Assembly: GCF_013008635.1 (NCBI RefSeq)
Contig: NZ_CP053096.1
Location: 682,001 to 746,000 of the forward strand
DNA: 64,000 nt
Direction of reading: 5' to 3'
DNA from: Mycoplasma miroungigenitalium
Lineage (GTDB): Bacteria > Bacillota_I > Bacilli_A > Mycoplasmatales > Metamycoplasmataceae
Below are positions 10,525 through 21,731 of this stretch, one piece after another; the first letter of the stretch is position 1, and every line of letters begins with the position of its first letter. A program made the translations under genes and the position numbers. Below the pieces are notes generated by a model. It was not told the origin of the DNA and ran no database searches. It saw only the letters and a program-made list of their open reading frames with translations.

Positions 10525-10560
10525 TACCTGTGAAATGAATTTAAAATAAAAATTTATGTA

Positions 10561-10587
10561 AAAGCAGGTAAAGACACCTGCTTTTTT
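10561..10587 (+). terminator. First leader terminator (attenuator 1) of the Opp operon
   Basis: Stem AAAGCAGGT / ACCTGCTTT with loop AAAGAC, then six T. It lies between the leader ORF and the lysine riboswitch. An alternative pairing with TACCTG at 10525-10530 could disrupt its 5' arm. Confidence 0.8.
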
Positions 10588-10593
10588 GAAAAA

Positions 10594-10752
10594 ACTATAG
10601 AGGAGCTTCCTACATTAGTAAATAGTTGAGCAGGCGTGCAACGAAACTATTGAAAGGGTAAGGATGCCGAATTGATTATCTGGGCACAGAAATCGATGGC
10701 AACAATGCATAACAGTTTGTTGTTCTTTGGAAAATTCCATTGGAGCTATAGT
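10594..10752 (+). promoter_or_regulatory. Lysine riboswitch aptamer (L-box)
   Basis: About 159 nt with the conserved lysine-aptamer blocks in the right order: ATAGAGG-GC just after P1, AGTA (10617-10620), GAAAGGG, GCCGAA, then CTGG, TGCAT and GGAG-CTAT closing P1. P1 is formed by ACTATAG (10594-10600) and CTATAGT (10746-10752). The 3' strand of P1 continues as TAGTCTAC, complementary (one bulge) to GTAAGACTA in the following terminator. Ligand binding would therefore keep P1 closed and let the terminator form. This predicts repression of the Opp operon by lysine. Confidence 0.88.
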
Positions 10753-10779
10753 CTACATCTTAATAAATATATTTTATTA

Positions 10780-10822
10780 TTTTGTAAGACTAGGGCTAGA
10801 GTCTTACAAAATTTTTATTTTT
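10780..10822 (+). terminator. Riboswitch-controlled terminator (attenuator 2) of the Opp operon
   Basis: Stem TTTTGTAAGACT / AGTCTTACAAAA (12 bp) with an 8-nt loop and a long T-rich tail. Its 5' arm is complementary to the 3' strand of riboswitch helix P1 (10749-10756), giving an antiterminator alternative. Confidence 0.88.
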
Positions 10823-10898
10823 CAGACGGCAAGTCAAATAACATAACGAATACAATAAGAAAAAAACACAATTAAACATTTTTCGCGAAAGGAAAAAT

Positions 10899-13700
10899 AT
10901 GAAATTAAAAACAAAATTACTTCTCGCACCCCTGACGTTATCATCGTCACTACCATTAGTGGCGCTAGCTGCGTCATGTTCACAGACGGATAATCAATAT
11001 GTCGTGGCGAGAGCAACAAGAACAGCAATTAATTCAGTTTATTCTGAATCGGCTTACCATACTGATAGATCTAACTCATATGGTGGTTGACAAAATCGTA
11101 ACGAAGAAAACATAGCAGCATTATTAATTAGAAAAACAACAAAAAATGATGCAGTTATTAATAATTTGGGCAATGATAAGTATGAAATTGTCAGCCCTTC
11201 TGTATGAGGTTACAAATTAGAACTTGCAGGTAAATTTATAGTTACTGATAATAATGGTGCCAAAAAAGAATTTGACAAAGATGATTTCGATGTTAATATC
11301 AAACCAGAAAACGGCAAAACCTACAACTATGCAATCTACCAAGGATTTTCAAAAAACCCTAAATCAATTAACTCAAAAGAATTTTTCAATGCTTTAAAAA
11401 CTGCTAAAAAAGTTCAGATTGAAGTTAAAAAAGGTGTTAAATGAGTTGATAAAAAAGGTGAAGAAACTAAATATGAAGTTGTTGCAAAAGACTTTTACGT
11501 TTCATACTTAAGAACCTATTCATTAGGTGTCAATGAAAGAGTTAAATTTGCAGCTGAAAGTAATGTAGAACAAGAAAAAATTACTAAATTAGATGCTGCA
11601 ACGAATAAAATTTTAGTACCTAACTCAAGCTATTTCACAAATAAAGTTCGTTATCCAAATGAATACTTATACGAACTATTCGGTGTTGAATCAACAGATT
11701 TACTTGATGAAAATAAATTCCTTGAAGATGATAAAGTTACTTTTAACAAGAAATCAACTGAAGAAACAGCTGAATTTGCTGATTTAATTGATAACTTAGC
11801 TTCTTCACAAGAATTTGTCGCAGCTCCTAGTCAATATATTGCTGAAGTTAACAAATCTGGTAACTTACCAAACATTACATCAAAATCTACTGAAGCCAAA
11901 TTTGAGTCTGAATTAGTTAAATCGCTTCCAAAAGACAATAAATTAGCTATCGCTGGAGTTTATTGATATGGAATTGACCCAGAATACACATTGTATGCAG
12001 GTCCATACATTTATGAAGGTTATTCAAAATCTACATCTGAAGAAAAATATGTAATGAATACTAAATATGCAGATCAAGATTGAGTAAAAAGTGATTCATC
12101 TGTTAAAACTATTATCCAAAGATATCAAGGTAGCGGTGATGCTGAACAATTTAAACAAGCATTATGAAATGACTTCAAAAAAGGTCGTTTAACTAGATTA
12201 CCATATGCTTTAATTCCAACTGCCAACACAACAGATGTTGCAAAATATCCTGAAAAATATGGTGTTAAATACTCTCAAACTTTAAATAAAAGTCAAATTG
12301 GTGCTGAACAATTCTGAAATATGTTGCCACATATCTCAGTACCTGAAACAAGTCCAACACGCAAAGCTGATGATGGCAAGCCAGCTCCTTTCGATGTAAA
12401 TAATGAAGAAGATTTAAATGAATATCTAAAAAATGTTACATTTAATGATGCTTTTTCTAAAATTTTATATGGTGTAGACAGAAAAGAGTTAATTAAAGGA
12501 ACTGTAAAAGGTGAAGAAAAACTTATGAATTTATTCGCCGGACGTGGTCTAATCTTTAGAAGCTTAATCTCTTCAGCATTTAACTTTGAAGGTATTTCTC
12601 AAAAAATAAATTCTCATAAACAAAAAATGAATATTTCAGGTTTTGCGCTAGATGCAAAAATCGGAGGTAATGATGTTGAGGGACATGAACAAGAAAATAA
12701 TCTACGTGTACATTACAATGACATTAATAAATTATCATTCATTAGTACTGATTACAAATTAAGCAAACCTGTTGAATATCAAGAATTCTTTATTGCGCAA
12801 AATGATGCTTCTTCTGAATTGTCAGCCTTTAAATCGCCAAACTTTGAAGAAGTTAAAAGGGAAATGAAAAAATTGCTTGATGAAGCCGGAATCAAAGCAA
12901 ATGAAAAAGTTTCATGAACACAAGCTTTTAGATGAGTTAACTTTAACCCAGTATTATTTGAACAAGTTTACAAATTAATGCCTCAAATAATTAATGATCT
13001 TGACCCTCGTTTAGACTTTAAATCAGTTAAATTTAATGCCGAAAATGAATTGTCTCAATTCTGAGGTCATCACATTTATGGTTGAAGTCCTTATACTATT
13101 GGTGGTTGAGGATATGACACAAACTCAATTGGTTCAGGATTTGATGGAATGGTTAATGTATCTAATGCTGATATTTCATTAATGATTTTAGGTTTACAAC
13201 CAACTGATGCTAAAGCAAAAGAAACTAAATCGAATTTACAAAAAGCATTACCAGAATTAGTTAAAATGTCAGAAGCACTAGTTAAATTTATTAAAGAAGA
13301 AAAAGAAGCGGGAAGAATCAAAGTGAGATTCAACGTTGAAGACCTTGCTCAACTATCAACTGAAGAGTTAACTACATTGCGTGACGAATGAACACAATGT
13401 TCAATTGAAAACGGAAAATTAAAGATAGTTAATGACAAACAAATCTTTACTGAAAGAGGAGCTATTACAGCCAAATTCTTTAACAAATACGTAAAAACCT
13501 TAACCAACGCACAAAACATTAAATTATTAAATGAATTTACTGTATATCTAGGCGTTCCAGTTGAAAGAAGATTCACCTCTGTAGCTGGTTTTGTTCCTTC
13601 GTTATCAAATAAAAATTACATTATTCCATTTACTGCAGCTGAAGCAGAATGAGCAATGGATACAAAAGTAGTTAATGAGAAAACAAAAAATAATAAATAA
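10899..13700 (+). CDS. oppA: Oligopeptide ABC transporter substrate-binding lipoprotein OppA-like
   Basis: 933-aa surface lipoprotein: signal peptide with lipobox ALAASC (Cys about residue 27), then a large extracellular domain. It is the first structural gene behind the lysine riboswitch and is followed directly by oppB, oppC, oppD and oppF. The identity comes mainly from this context and the size; mycoplasma OppA proteins are divergent (SBP_bac_5-like) and long. Many Trp codons are TGA. AAAGGA precedes the ATG at 10899. Stretches such as IISNDLDPR-like QIINDLDPRLDF and GGWGYDTNSIG lie in the C-terminal third. Substrate is probably peptides; the riboswitch suggests lysine or lysine-containing peptides. 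Confidence 0.85.
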
Positions 13701-13708
13701 ATAAAACA

Positions 13709-14785
13709 ATGTTTAAATATATATTTAAAAGAATGGCGCTCGCCATTCTTACATTGTTTATTATTCTAATTTTCTCATACACACTAATTGTAATTTTCAT
13801 TAAAAACCCTTATGAAATTAAATTAATTAATGAAACAGATAACTTGCTTAGACAACAATATGAAGCAAAATCTCAAGCTTTTAAAGCTATCCCTGTTTTT
13901 ACTAAAATAGCAACATATTTCAGTAAATTTTTCTCGGGCGATTTTGGTGAAATTTATATCCCACAGCAAGGTTATGATAATATTCCAGAGTTGTTCTTTG
14001 GACCATTAGGTTGATCAATTTTAATTTCATTGCCTTCGTTTATAATCTCGGCATCATTAGGAATTCTAATTGGTGTTTTAGCAGGATATAAACGTGGCAC
14101 ATGAATCGATAACTTAATAAACGCTTTTGTATTCGTGTTTATTGCCGTACCAAGTTTTATTTTAGCCCCGATGTTTTTAAACGTTTTCCAAAAACTTGGA
14201 TTTGATATTAGATTCATTTCACCATTCGAAATTGGTGATGGTTGGTCTGCAACTATTAAATCAGTAATTCCAGCCATAACAGTAGTTAGTCTTGGTTCAT
14301 TAGCTGGCTACACATTATACTCACGTAATCAAGTTGTCACAGTGTTGACTTCTAATTATGTATTAATCGCCAAAACTAAAGGATTAAGTGGCGGAGCTAT
14401 TTTTAGAAAATATGTTTTAAGAAATATCTCAATTCCTTTAGCAACAATCATCATTCCTTCGTACTTAATTCTATTATCCGGATCTATTGTTGTTGAAAAA
14501 TTCTGATTTATACCAGGTTCAGCAACTATTATTGCAAACTCATTCCCTGCGGGAGAAATCAATATTGTAATGTTTAATATTTTCTTCTTCACCACATTAG
14601 GATTATTCACACAAGTTATTGTAGATATTTCTTACCCACTTATCGATCCAAGAATTAAATATGAAGCAAGTAGCGGTATTAATTTATTCAATATTATATC
14701 TGCTGCTAAAAAACGTAAATTAGAGTATCAAGCGATGCTTAATAACCAAAACAATGTAACAATTAATAAAGAAGGAGGTGAGTAA
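13709..14785 (+). CDS. oppB: Oligopeptide ABC transporter permease OppB
   Basis: 358-aa integral membrane subunit. N-terminal helix MFKYIFKRMALAILTLFIIL is typical of OppB/DppB. Further helices lie at about residues 110-135, 140-165, 190-215, 245-265 and 290-315. The cytoplasmic EAA-type loop (YTLYSRNQVVTVLTSNYV and AKTKGLS) that contacts the ATPase is present. It starts 8 bp after oppA stops. Length is slightly above the family norm of about 310 because of a charged C-terminal end. Confidence 0.93.
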
Positions 14786-14786
14786 T

Positions 14787-16055
14787 ATGAGTTTATCCGC
14801 AACTGAATTTAATAAAAAATACGGAATTAGTGCTGAACTTCAAGAAAAAATCAAAATTTCTAAAGACGATAAAATCAGTAATAATATTGCTGGTAAACCT
14901 AAAATCTTACTAGTTGAAATACTAAAAAGATTTTTTACAAACCCTGCCGTATTAATTGCTTTTATAGTCTTTGTCGCAATTATTTTAATTTCAATAATTG
15001 TTTCAGTTACTTCGGATTATCCTGGTGTTCAGAGAATTGATGCTGGCTGATCTTCAGAAGATAAAATTAGAAATATTGAATCATTACCTCCGATGTTCAA
15101 TCGTATAAAAGAGACAGGTGATCAAACTATTATAAACAACCTTGAAACTTGAAAAAACAATGATTTATATAGCCCTTACTTTACAAACTATGTTAATTTC
15201 ACCAAAACAAGCCCATCTACACTTACTTATGACCCATACAATTATTATGAAGGTGCTCAATTATGGGCAAAAATTAGAGATATAGAAAAATCATTACCTC
15301 AAGACCAAAGCCTTGCAAGTGTTCTTACTGACCAAAAACTATCCGAATTAGTTAACTCAATACCAAAATTACATACTTATTTTGGAACTAATATTCATGG
15401 TGCCGACATTTGAACTACAGTTTGAAAAGGCACTTTAGAATCAATTTGAATTGCATTATTTGTTGCAACAGTAGAAATTATTATCGGAGTATTTGTTGGT
15501 GCTTATTTAGGTTTTAATGCCGGAAAATGATTGGATACATTTATGATGCGTGTGATTGAAATATTCACATCACCGCCTTCAATTATTTGATTATTACTAT
15601 TTGTTACAATTTGAGGAACAAACCCTTGAGTTCTGATTGCTGGTTTACTATTTGTTGGTTGAACTGGACCTATTGGAGTAACTCGTTTATTCATCATCAC
15701 TGTTAAAGATGAAGAATACATTATGGCTGCCAAAAGTATTGGAGCTAGTGAATCAAGAAGAATCTTTTTACACGCTTTACCAGCAATTTTAGGAAAAATT
15801 GCAATGAGTTATGTACGTAGAATTCCTTCGGTAATTCTTTCAATTGCTTCTTTAGCCTTCCTAGGATTCTTTAAAGATGATAATTCTGCAAACCTTGGTA
15901 AATTTATGCTTGATAACTTAGAATCATCGAAAGAAAATCCTTGGTTATTATTCTTACCAGCGCTAATATTGTTAGGTATTTCAATCAGTTTGCAATTTAT
16001 TGCAGTAGGTTTACATGACGCCTTAGATCCAAAAGTAATTAAGGTTAAGAGATAG
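14787..16055 (+). CDS. oppC: Oligopeptide ABC transporter permease OppC
   Basis: 422-aa second membrane subunit. ATG at 14787 has GGAGG eight bases upstream; an in-frame GTG at 14778 overlaps oppB and is less likely. The N-terminal helix (residues about 45-70) is followed by a long extracellular insert of about 130 residues, then the permease core with the EAA loop KDEEYIMAAKSIGASESRRIF and helices to the end. Full-length OppC-like architecture. The insert makes it longer than typical OppC (about 300 aa). Confidence 0.92.
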
Positions 16056-16062
16056 GAGAAAT

Positions 16063-17163
16063 ATGAAAAAAAATAATTTAACTTCACTTGAAACTCTTCC
16101 TTTAGAAAACGACTTGCTTTTGGACGTGGAAAATTTAAGAGTTGACTTTAAAAACGGACGTAAAAACTTTATTAGAATCGTTCGTGGACTTGATTTAAAA
16201 ATTAAAAAAGGTGAAATCGTTGGTTTAGTTGGCGAGTCTGGTTCGGGCAAATCAGTAACTTCAAAAGCTTTAATTAACGTTAATGAAGGCGCCTACTTTG
16301 TATCGGATAAAATGCAAATTGATAATTTAGATTTGACCAAAATAACAAACGAAAAACAATGACAGGGAATAAGAGGACATTATATTGGTTATATTCCTCA
16401 AGACCCTCTTACTTCTTTAAACCCTACTCGTAAAATTGGAAAACAATTATTAGACGCTTTGGATTTAAATAGTGAATGAAGCACAAAACCTTATACTGAA
16501 AAACGTAAATATTTAATCGGTTTACTGAGCGAATTTGGTATTGCTAACGCCGAAGAAATATTTGACCGTTACCCTCATACCTTGTCAGGAGGAATGAAGC
16601 AAAGGGTTGTTATTACAATGGTTGTTGCCTTAAAACCAAAACTAATAATTGCTGATGAGCCTACAACAGCATTAGACCCAACTGTTCAAGCATCGGTGTT
16701 GGCATTATTCGAACGTATCCGTCAAACGATGAATATTTCAATTATTTTAATTAGTCATAACATTAGTGTTGTTGCTAAGTTCTGTGATTATATTTATGTA
16801 ATGTATGCGGGCAGAATTGTTGAAAGAGGAACTAGAAAAGATATCTTTACCGACCCCCGTCATCCTTATACGTGAGCCCTTATATCTGCTATTCCAGAAA
16901 ATTCACTAGACCGATTATATTCAATCAAAGGTACACCTCCAGATATGGCTAATTTACCGCTCGGAGATCCGTTCGCACCTAGAAATGAATATGCCTTGGA
17001 AATTGATTTCCATAAAGAACCCCCTTTGTTACCGGTGAAAAAACGTCATGCTGCCGCAACATGATTGCTACACCCTGACGCCCCAAAAGTTGAACTTCCT
17101 AAAGATTTATTAATTAGATTAGAAAGTTTCAGAAAGGTATTTACTGAAGATGAAGAAAAATAA
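16063..17163 (+). CDS. oppD: Oligopeptide ABC transporter ATP-binding protein OppD
   Basis: 366-aa ATPase. Walker A GESGSGKS (near residue 58), signature LSGGMKQR (about 172), Walker [13 protein letters not shown] (about 192), and switch His in LISHN. The C-terminal oligopeptide/dipeptide-transporter tail ([18 protein letters not shown]) contains the usual Pro/Gly-rich motif, but with the cluster Cys residues not evident. GAGAAAT precedes the ATG. Its 3' end overlaps oppF by 14 bp. Confidence 0.94.
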
Positions 17164-19546
17164 TTCGAAACCAATTTTGGAAATACAAGGTCTTAAAAAA
17201 TATTTCACCAACGGCGGTATTGTTAATAAAGCTGTTGATGATGTAAGCTTTGACTTACATGAAGGTGAAATTGTTGGTTTAATTGGTGAATCTGGTTCTG
17301 GAAAGACAACTGTTGGTCGTTCATTACTTCGTCTTTATGACGATTTCAATGGGTTTGTAATGTTAGATGGTTCAGTTATCAGTGGTAAACGTATTTCAAG
17401 AAACCAAACAAAATTTTTACGTAAAAACATTCAAATGATATTCCAAGACCCTCATGCTTCATTGAATGGTCAAAAGAATATATATACAACTTTAAAAGAA
17501 CCTTTAATTGTAAATGGTATTGTCAAAAACCAAGTTAAAGATATTTTTAAAGATTGGGTTGATGTCAAAGAAATGTATTTCTATACATTCCAACATAAAT
17601 ATAAAACATTAAGACTACAAAATCTTGAATCAATAAACATTTTAGCTAAAGACTTTTTCCCAGATTGAGTTCAAAAATTCAAAACATGAACATTTGATAA
17701 GAGTCTTAGTTTTGAGGATAATTTTAATAGTTACTATTCATATTTAGAAGAAAAACAAAATATGGAAAGTCAAATTGTTAACAATCTATACCGCAATACT
17801 GATGAACTAATGAGTTTTTATTTTGAAAAACAGCAAGACTTTAGAAATTCTAATTTAGAGCTTGATGAAACCGAATTAAAGCTAGCTAAAGAAAAATATT
17901 TAAAAACATTAAAATTGTCTAAAATAACTCTAAAACAATACAATGCGGAACAAAAAATACGTGTGTGACAGAGCGAAATTAAACAATTAATTAAAAATAG
18001 AAAGCTTGAAAAAGCAACTAATAAAAACACTTTTGATAACTTTATTACTGAATATCATAAAGATGCAATCATATATAGAAATGCGAAATGAATTTCTGCA
18101 AAACTAGATATGTATCTTCACAATATTAAAAACCAGTATTTATCTAAAAAGTTGAATAAGGTTACTAGACAATTGAGATCTTGTCTAAAAGAACTTAAAT
18201 ATACTGAAGTTCGTGACGTTATTAATGAATTAGAAGACTACTCAAAAAACTTCTTCAACAACTACTTATTAAATATCAAATACACGCCAGAAGTTAAGAA
18301 AGAAATACTATCAAGCATTGAAAATAATTTTAATTTTAATTTTGACAAACATGTACAGTTAAATACAAATAATTTAAGTGAATTTAATAAAAAAATTGCC
18401 AATTTAAAAGATAAAATTAAAGTCAATAAATCAATTGTAGTTGATAAACAAAAAACTGCAAGTCCGCAACAAATCGCTGACGCTAAAGCATCCTATGATA
18501 AAGCCATCGAAGTTAATAAAGCGATGCTTGCTGAATATGTGATTGAACATGAGGCTTCTATTGCTAAACTTGATGAAAAGATTCAAGAAGCAGATAAACA
18601 ATATCATTTGTTAAAAGATATGCAAACTATCACGAATCTTGAAGTTATGAAAGTTCACAATAGTTTTATTAATAAATTAAAATCGTATATGAATGATGCT
18701 AAAGCAAAAGGCGAATCAAAAGAGAATTTATTAGAAATTAAAAAATCAATAAGTTTATATCAATCGAAGGTTGAAACAAAACTTGCAACTCTAAAATCCT
18801 TTGAAATAGAAGCTAAATATTTGAACCGTGATGTTAAAGCAATTAAGGTATTACTTGGAATCAATACTTCGACCGCGGTTGACTCTAAATTTGTTAAGAT
18901 TTTAAAAACATTATCTGGAAATATTATTGCCAAAATTATGATTGAAAACTTATTAATCAAGACAACAATTTATAAATCACTTGAAGATGTTGGATTGCTT
19001 AAACAATTTGCTTATCGTTATCCACACGAATTCTCTGGAGGACAACGTCAAAGAATTGTTATTGCCCGTGCTTTGATTACACAACCAAAAGTAATTGTTG
19101 CAGATGAGCCAATTGCTTCGTTAGATATTTCAATTCAAGCACAGGTTGTAAATTTATTAAAAGATTTATGTGAAAAGAAAAATATCGGTATGATTTTTAT
19201 TGCTCATGATTTATCAATGATTGAATATATTGCTGATAGAGTGCAAATTATGCACTATGGTAAGATAGTTGAAAGCGGAGATACTGACAAAGTTTATCAA
19301 AAACCAGTTCACCCATATACTATTAACTTATTTAAAGCAATACCTAAAATTTCAAATGCAAACGAAAAATTCGAGAATATTAATTTTGAATTAACTTATT
19401 TACAAGGTCAACAATATCCCAACGTACCTCAATTGTTCAAAGTCGAACAAGATCATTATATTTACGGTACTAAAGCACAAGCAATGGAATGAGCGAGTGC
19501 ATTTAATCTTTCAGTAGAACAAGTTGACGCTAAAACTATTAAATAA
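17150..19546 (+). CDS. oppF: Oligopeptide ABC transporter ATP-binding protein OppF with about 470-aa coiled-coil insert
   Basis: 798-aa ATPase, about 2.5 times normal length. Walker A GESGSGKTT at about 46-54 and Q-loop region MIFQDPHASLNGQ near 104, then a charged Lys/Glu/Asn-rich helical insertion up to about residue 600. Signature FSGGQRQR follows at about 628, Walker B VIVADEPIASLD, and switch His IAHD. The insert sits in the helical subdomain between Q-loop and signature. The normal ABC motifs are intact, so it is probably an active ATPase. Downstream TAATG couples it to the next gene. Confidence 0.92.
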
Positions 19547-20022
19547 TGAAAAAGTATTTTAAAGAATCATTTAAACGTACTAAAACCATTCATTTTTCAG
19601 TAGTTTTGGTATTAGGATGAGCTTTATTTATAGCTGTGGTTCTTGTCCAACATTTTGGCAATAAATATAACGGAAATTTAAAATATGTATTTGGCGATGC
19701 TTTTTTAGCTACTGGATTATTATATTTATCCTATGGTGTTATTGCATTATCTATTAAAGCCGGATTAGGTTCAGGTTTAGTTAAAATTAGCGAAAATCGA
19801 AACCAGACAAAACTCCAATTAAAAATTAATAAGTTGCAAAGGAATGCTTCACTAAGTACCGACCAACGCATTGAATTGCGTGTACTCAATGATGAACTGG
19901 AGCAACTTAAAACTAAACAATCTCAAAACGAGAAAGTTAAACACCACAATTTTATATTTTGATTATTAGTAATATTAGGAATAGTATTATTATTAGTCTC
20001 AATTTCTTTAATCTATTTATAA
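19546..20022 (+). CDS. Small membrane protein (DUF3899-like)
   Basis: 158-aa protein starting MKKYFKESFKRTKTIHFSVV. ATG overlaps the oppF stop (TAATG), so it belongs to the Opp operon. Helices at about 19-38, 52-72 and at the C-terminus (LLVILGIVLLLVSISLIYL), separated by a charged helix (about 80-130). The motif GDAFLATGLLYLSYGVIAL resembles the DUF3899 family known from Bacilli and mycoplasmas; this is a resemblance by eye. Two Trp are TGA. Role in the transporter is unknown. Confidence 0.75.
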
Positions 20023-20042
20023 TAATCAGACGTTACTGATCA

Positions 20043-20070
20043 AAATCTAACCCGAGGGTTAGATTTTTTT
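20043..20070 (+). terminator. Terminator of the Opp operon
   Basis: Stem AATCTAACC / GGTTAGATT with a 4-nt loop and seven T, 20 bp after the last stop codon of the operon. Confidence 0.88.
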
Positions 20071-20103
20071 ACTTATTTCACAGAAAAACGTGTGAATTTG
20101 TCA

Positions 20104-20131
20104 ATAAAAAACCAACCACTGAGGGTCGGTT
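20104..20131 (-). terminator. Terminator of the nuclease/ABC operon
   Basis: Minus-strand stem AACCGACC / GGTTGGTT (one G-T pair) followed by T-rich sequence, just downstream of the lipoprotein gene at 20144. Confidence 0.75.
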
Positions 20132-20143
20132 TATGATTATAGT

Positions 20144-21436
20144 TTATTTTCAAACTGAGCTTTGGATGCTTTGACCCAGAATATTGCTTGTGTCTAATGT
20201 ATATCCGGCAGCGGCTAATTCATTTTTATTTTTGTAAATTGTTGTTGAATCTTTTTTAAAGTCTGCAACAGGGTTTACAAGAATTGAATTTCCTTCTGCA
20301 TCGGTATATTGAATTAAGTAAATTTTGTTATTTTGTTTATCTTTAAAATCTAAAATTTGAATATCAGCAGGGAAGTTGAAATATAGTGAGTAAGCAACTA
20401 ACTCTGTTAAACCTAATTTACCTATACCTTCATTATATTTTTGAATGGTTTGTGTGAATTCTTCAATATTTTCTTTATCGGCATAGTGCTTGTTAGTTAT
20501 GTTCTTATGTTTTTTATAAAATGCTTCCGGATCATTTGCAAAGTCTGTAATTCTATTGTCAATGTTTTGATCTAACTTAGCAAAACCTTCGTTAGTAAAC
20601 ATTGCATAGACACCTTCTTGAGTTGGAGCATAATTTTTGTTAATTCAAAAATCTTTTTTGGGGTTTTCCAGAACATAATAAATTGGAGCTAATGAATTTA
20701 ATAGATTGTGTTCATTAGTTTGGTCGACTTTCTTTATAAATTTAGAAAGTGTTGAAATAGTTTGTTTGTATGCTTTTGTAAAGGTTTCAACAGATTGAGT
20801 AGCCATAAATTCGTTATTTTTTATCATATCAACAATTGCATTTGGAATGATAATTGTTGATTCGATATTAACGTCTGCTACTGATTTGTTGTATGTAAAT
20901 ACATTTAAGCCTTCATGTTCTAAAGGTTCATATAAAGTTTTTTCAACTTTTGTATTATCGGTTCAAATTTTATTTAAAACAGTGTGACCAAATGGCGATT
21001 TACCAAATAGATATTCCATTAATAAAATTTGAGCCTGCGATGTAATGTTTGCGTTTATGATATTTTTTTGTTTATCTTTGAAGATAACTAATTTGTTTGA
21101 TAATTTAGCATTTTCAATTTTGAATAATACATTAAATTTATCTAAAGTTAAATAGTTTATTTCATTAACATCATTATCGAAGAAATTCTTAAACGTTAAA
21201 AGAACTTTGTTAAATTCTTCTTTTTCTTGATCGGTGTTATTAGGATAAATATTAGCTTTAATTAATTTTTGCTTGAATTCATCAAATGTTTTATTTGCAA
21301 AAATAGAGTTGTTTTTGTTATGTCTTTGGGCAGTTTTTAATAAGTCGTTATCGGTAAAAGGATTAACACATGAAACAGTAGCAATTGGCGCTAAGCTCAT
21401 AATTGGCGAAACTGATAAAAGTAATTTTTTATTCAT
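20144..21436 (-). CDS. Lipoprotein of the nuclease/ABC operon, unknown family
   Basis: 430-aa lipoprotein. ATG at 21436 follows TAGGAGG; an in-frame upstream ATG at 21523 lies inside the preceding gene and is rejected. Signal peptide ends TVSC (Cys about residue 23). The rest is hydrophilic with no motif I recognise. It is the last gene of a seven-gene minus-strand unit (lipoprotein, nuclease, ATPase, two permeases, small membrane protein, this one), so it may be an accessory binding component of that importer. Confidence 0.8.
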
Positions 21437-21444
21437 ATTTCCTC

Positions 21445-21723
21445 CTATAAGGTTGCATTGTAGTTTCAAGATTTGAAACCAAGATAGCAAATTGCTATTG
21501 AAATGGCGCAAATCACTGAGCAAAAACTTAATATACCAATTGCATATGCTTTGTGAGAACGATATTCACCCGCTAATTCGGTTTCTAGATTTATGTGACG
21601 GATAGCTTCGACACCATGAGTCACACGGTGAATAATTAATGAGCAAACAATGATGATTGCTAGTGAAATGATTCCAGCTAATAACCACACAATGGTGCGT
21701 GTTTTAATATTAATTTTTTTCAT
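21445..21723 (-). CDS. Small two-helix membrane protein
   Basis: 92 aa, starting MKKINIKTRTIVWLLAGI. Two hydrophobic segments (about 12-32 and 62-82) with a charged loop between. The C-terminus passes one TGA-Trp (KSWNYNATL) and the stop lies just before the Shine-Dalgarno of the next lipoprotein gene. It starts 9 bp after the permease gene stops. Unknown family; its place suggests a role with the importer. Confidence 0.7.
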
Positions 21724-21731
21724 CTTATAAC

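Noticed and set aside
10440-10560. T-box or other tRNA-sensing leader
   Set aside because: No TGGNACCGCG-type antiterminator bulge and no specifier loop is visible; only a short ORF plus hairpin.
21436-21523. Start of the 20144 lipoprotein at ATG 21523
   Set aside because: It would overlap the small membrane-protein gene and displace the clear signal peptide; SD favours 21436.
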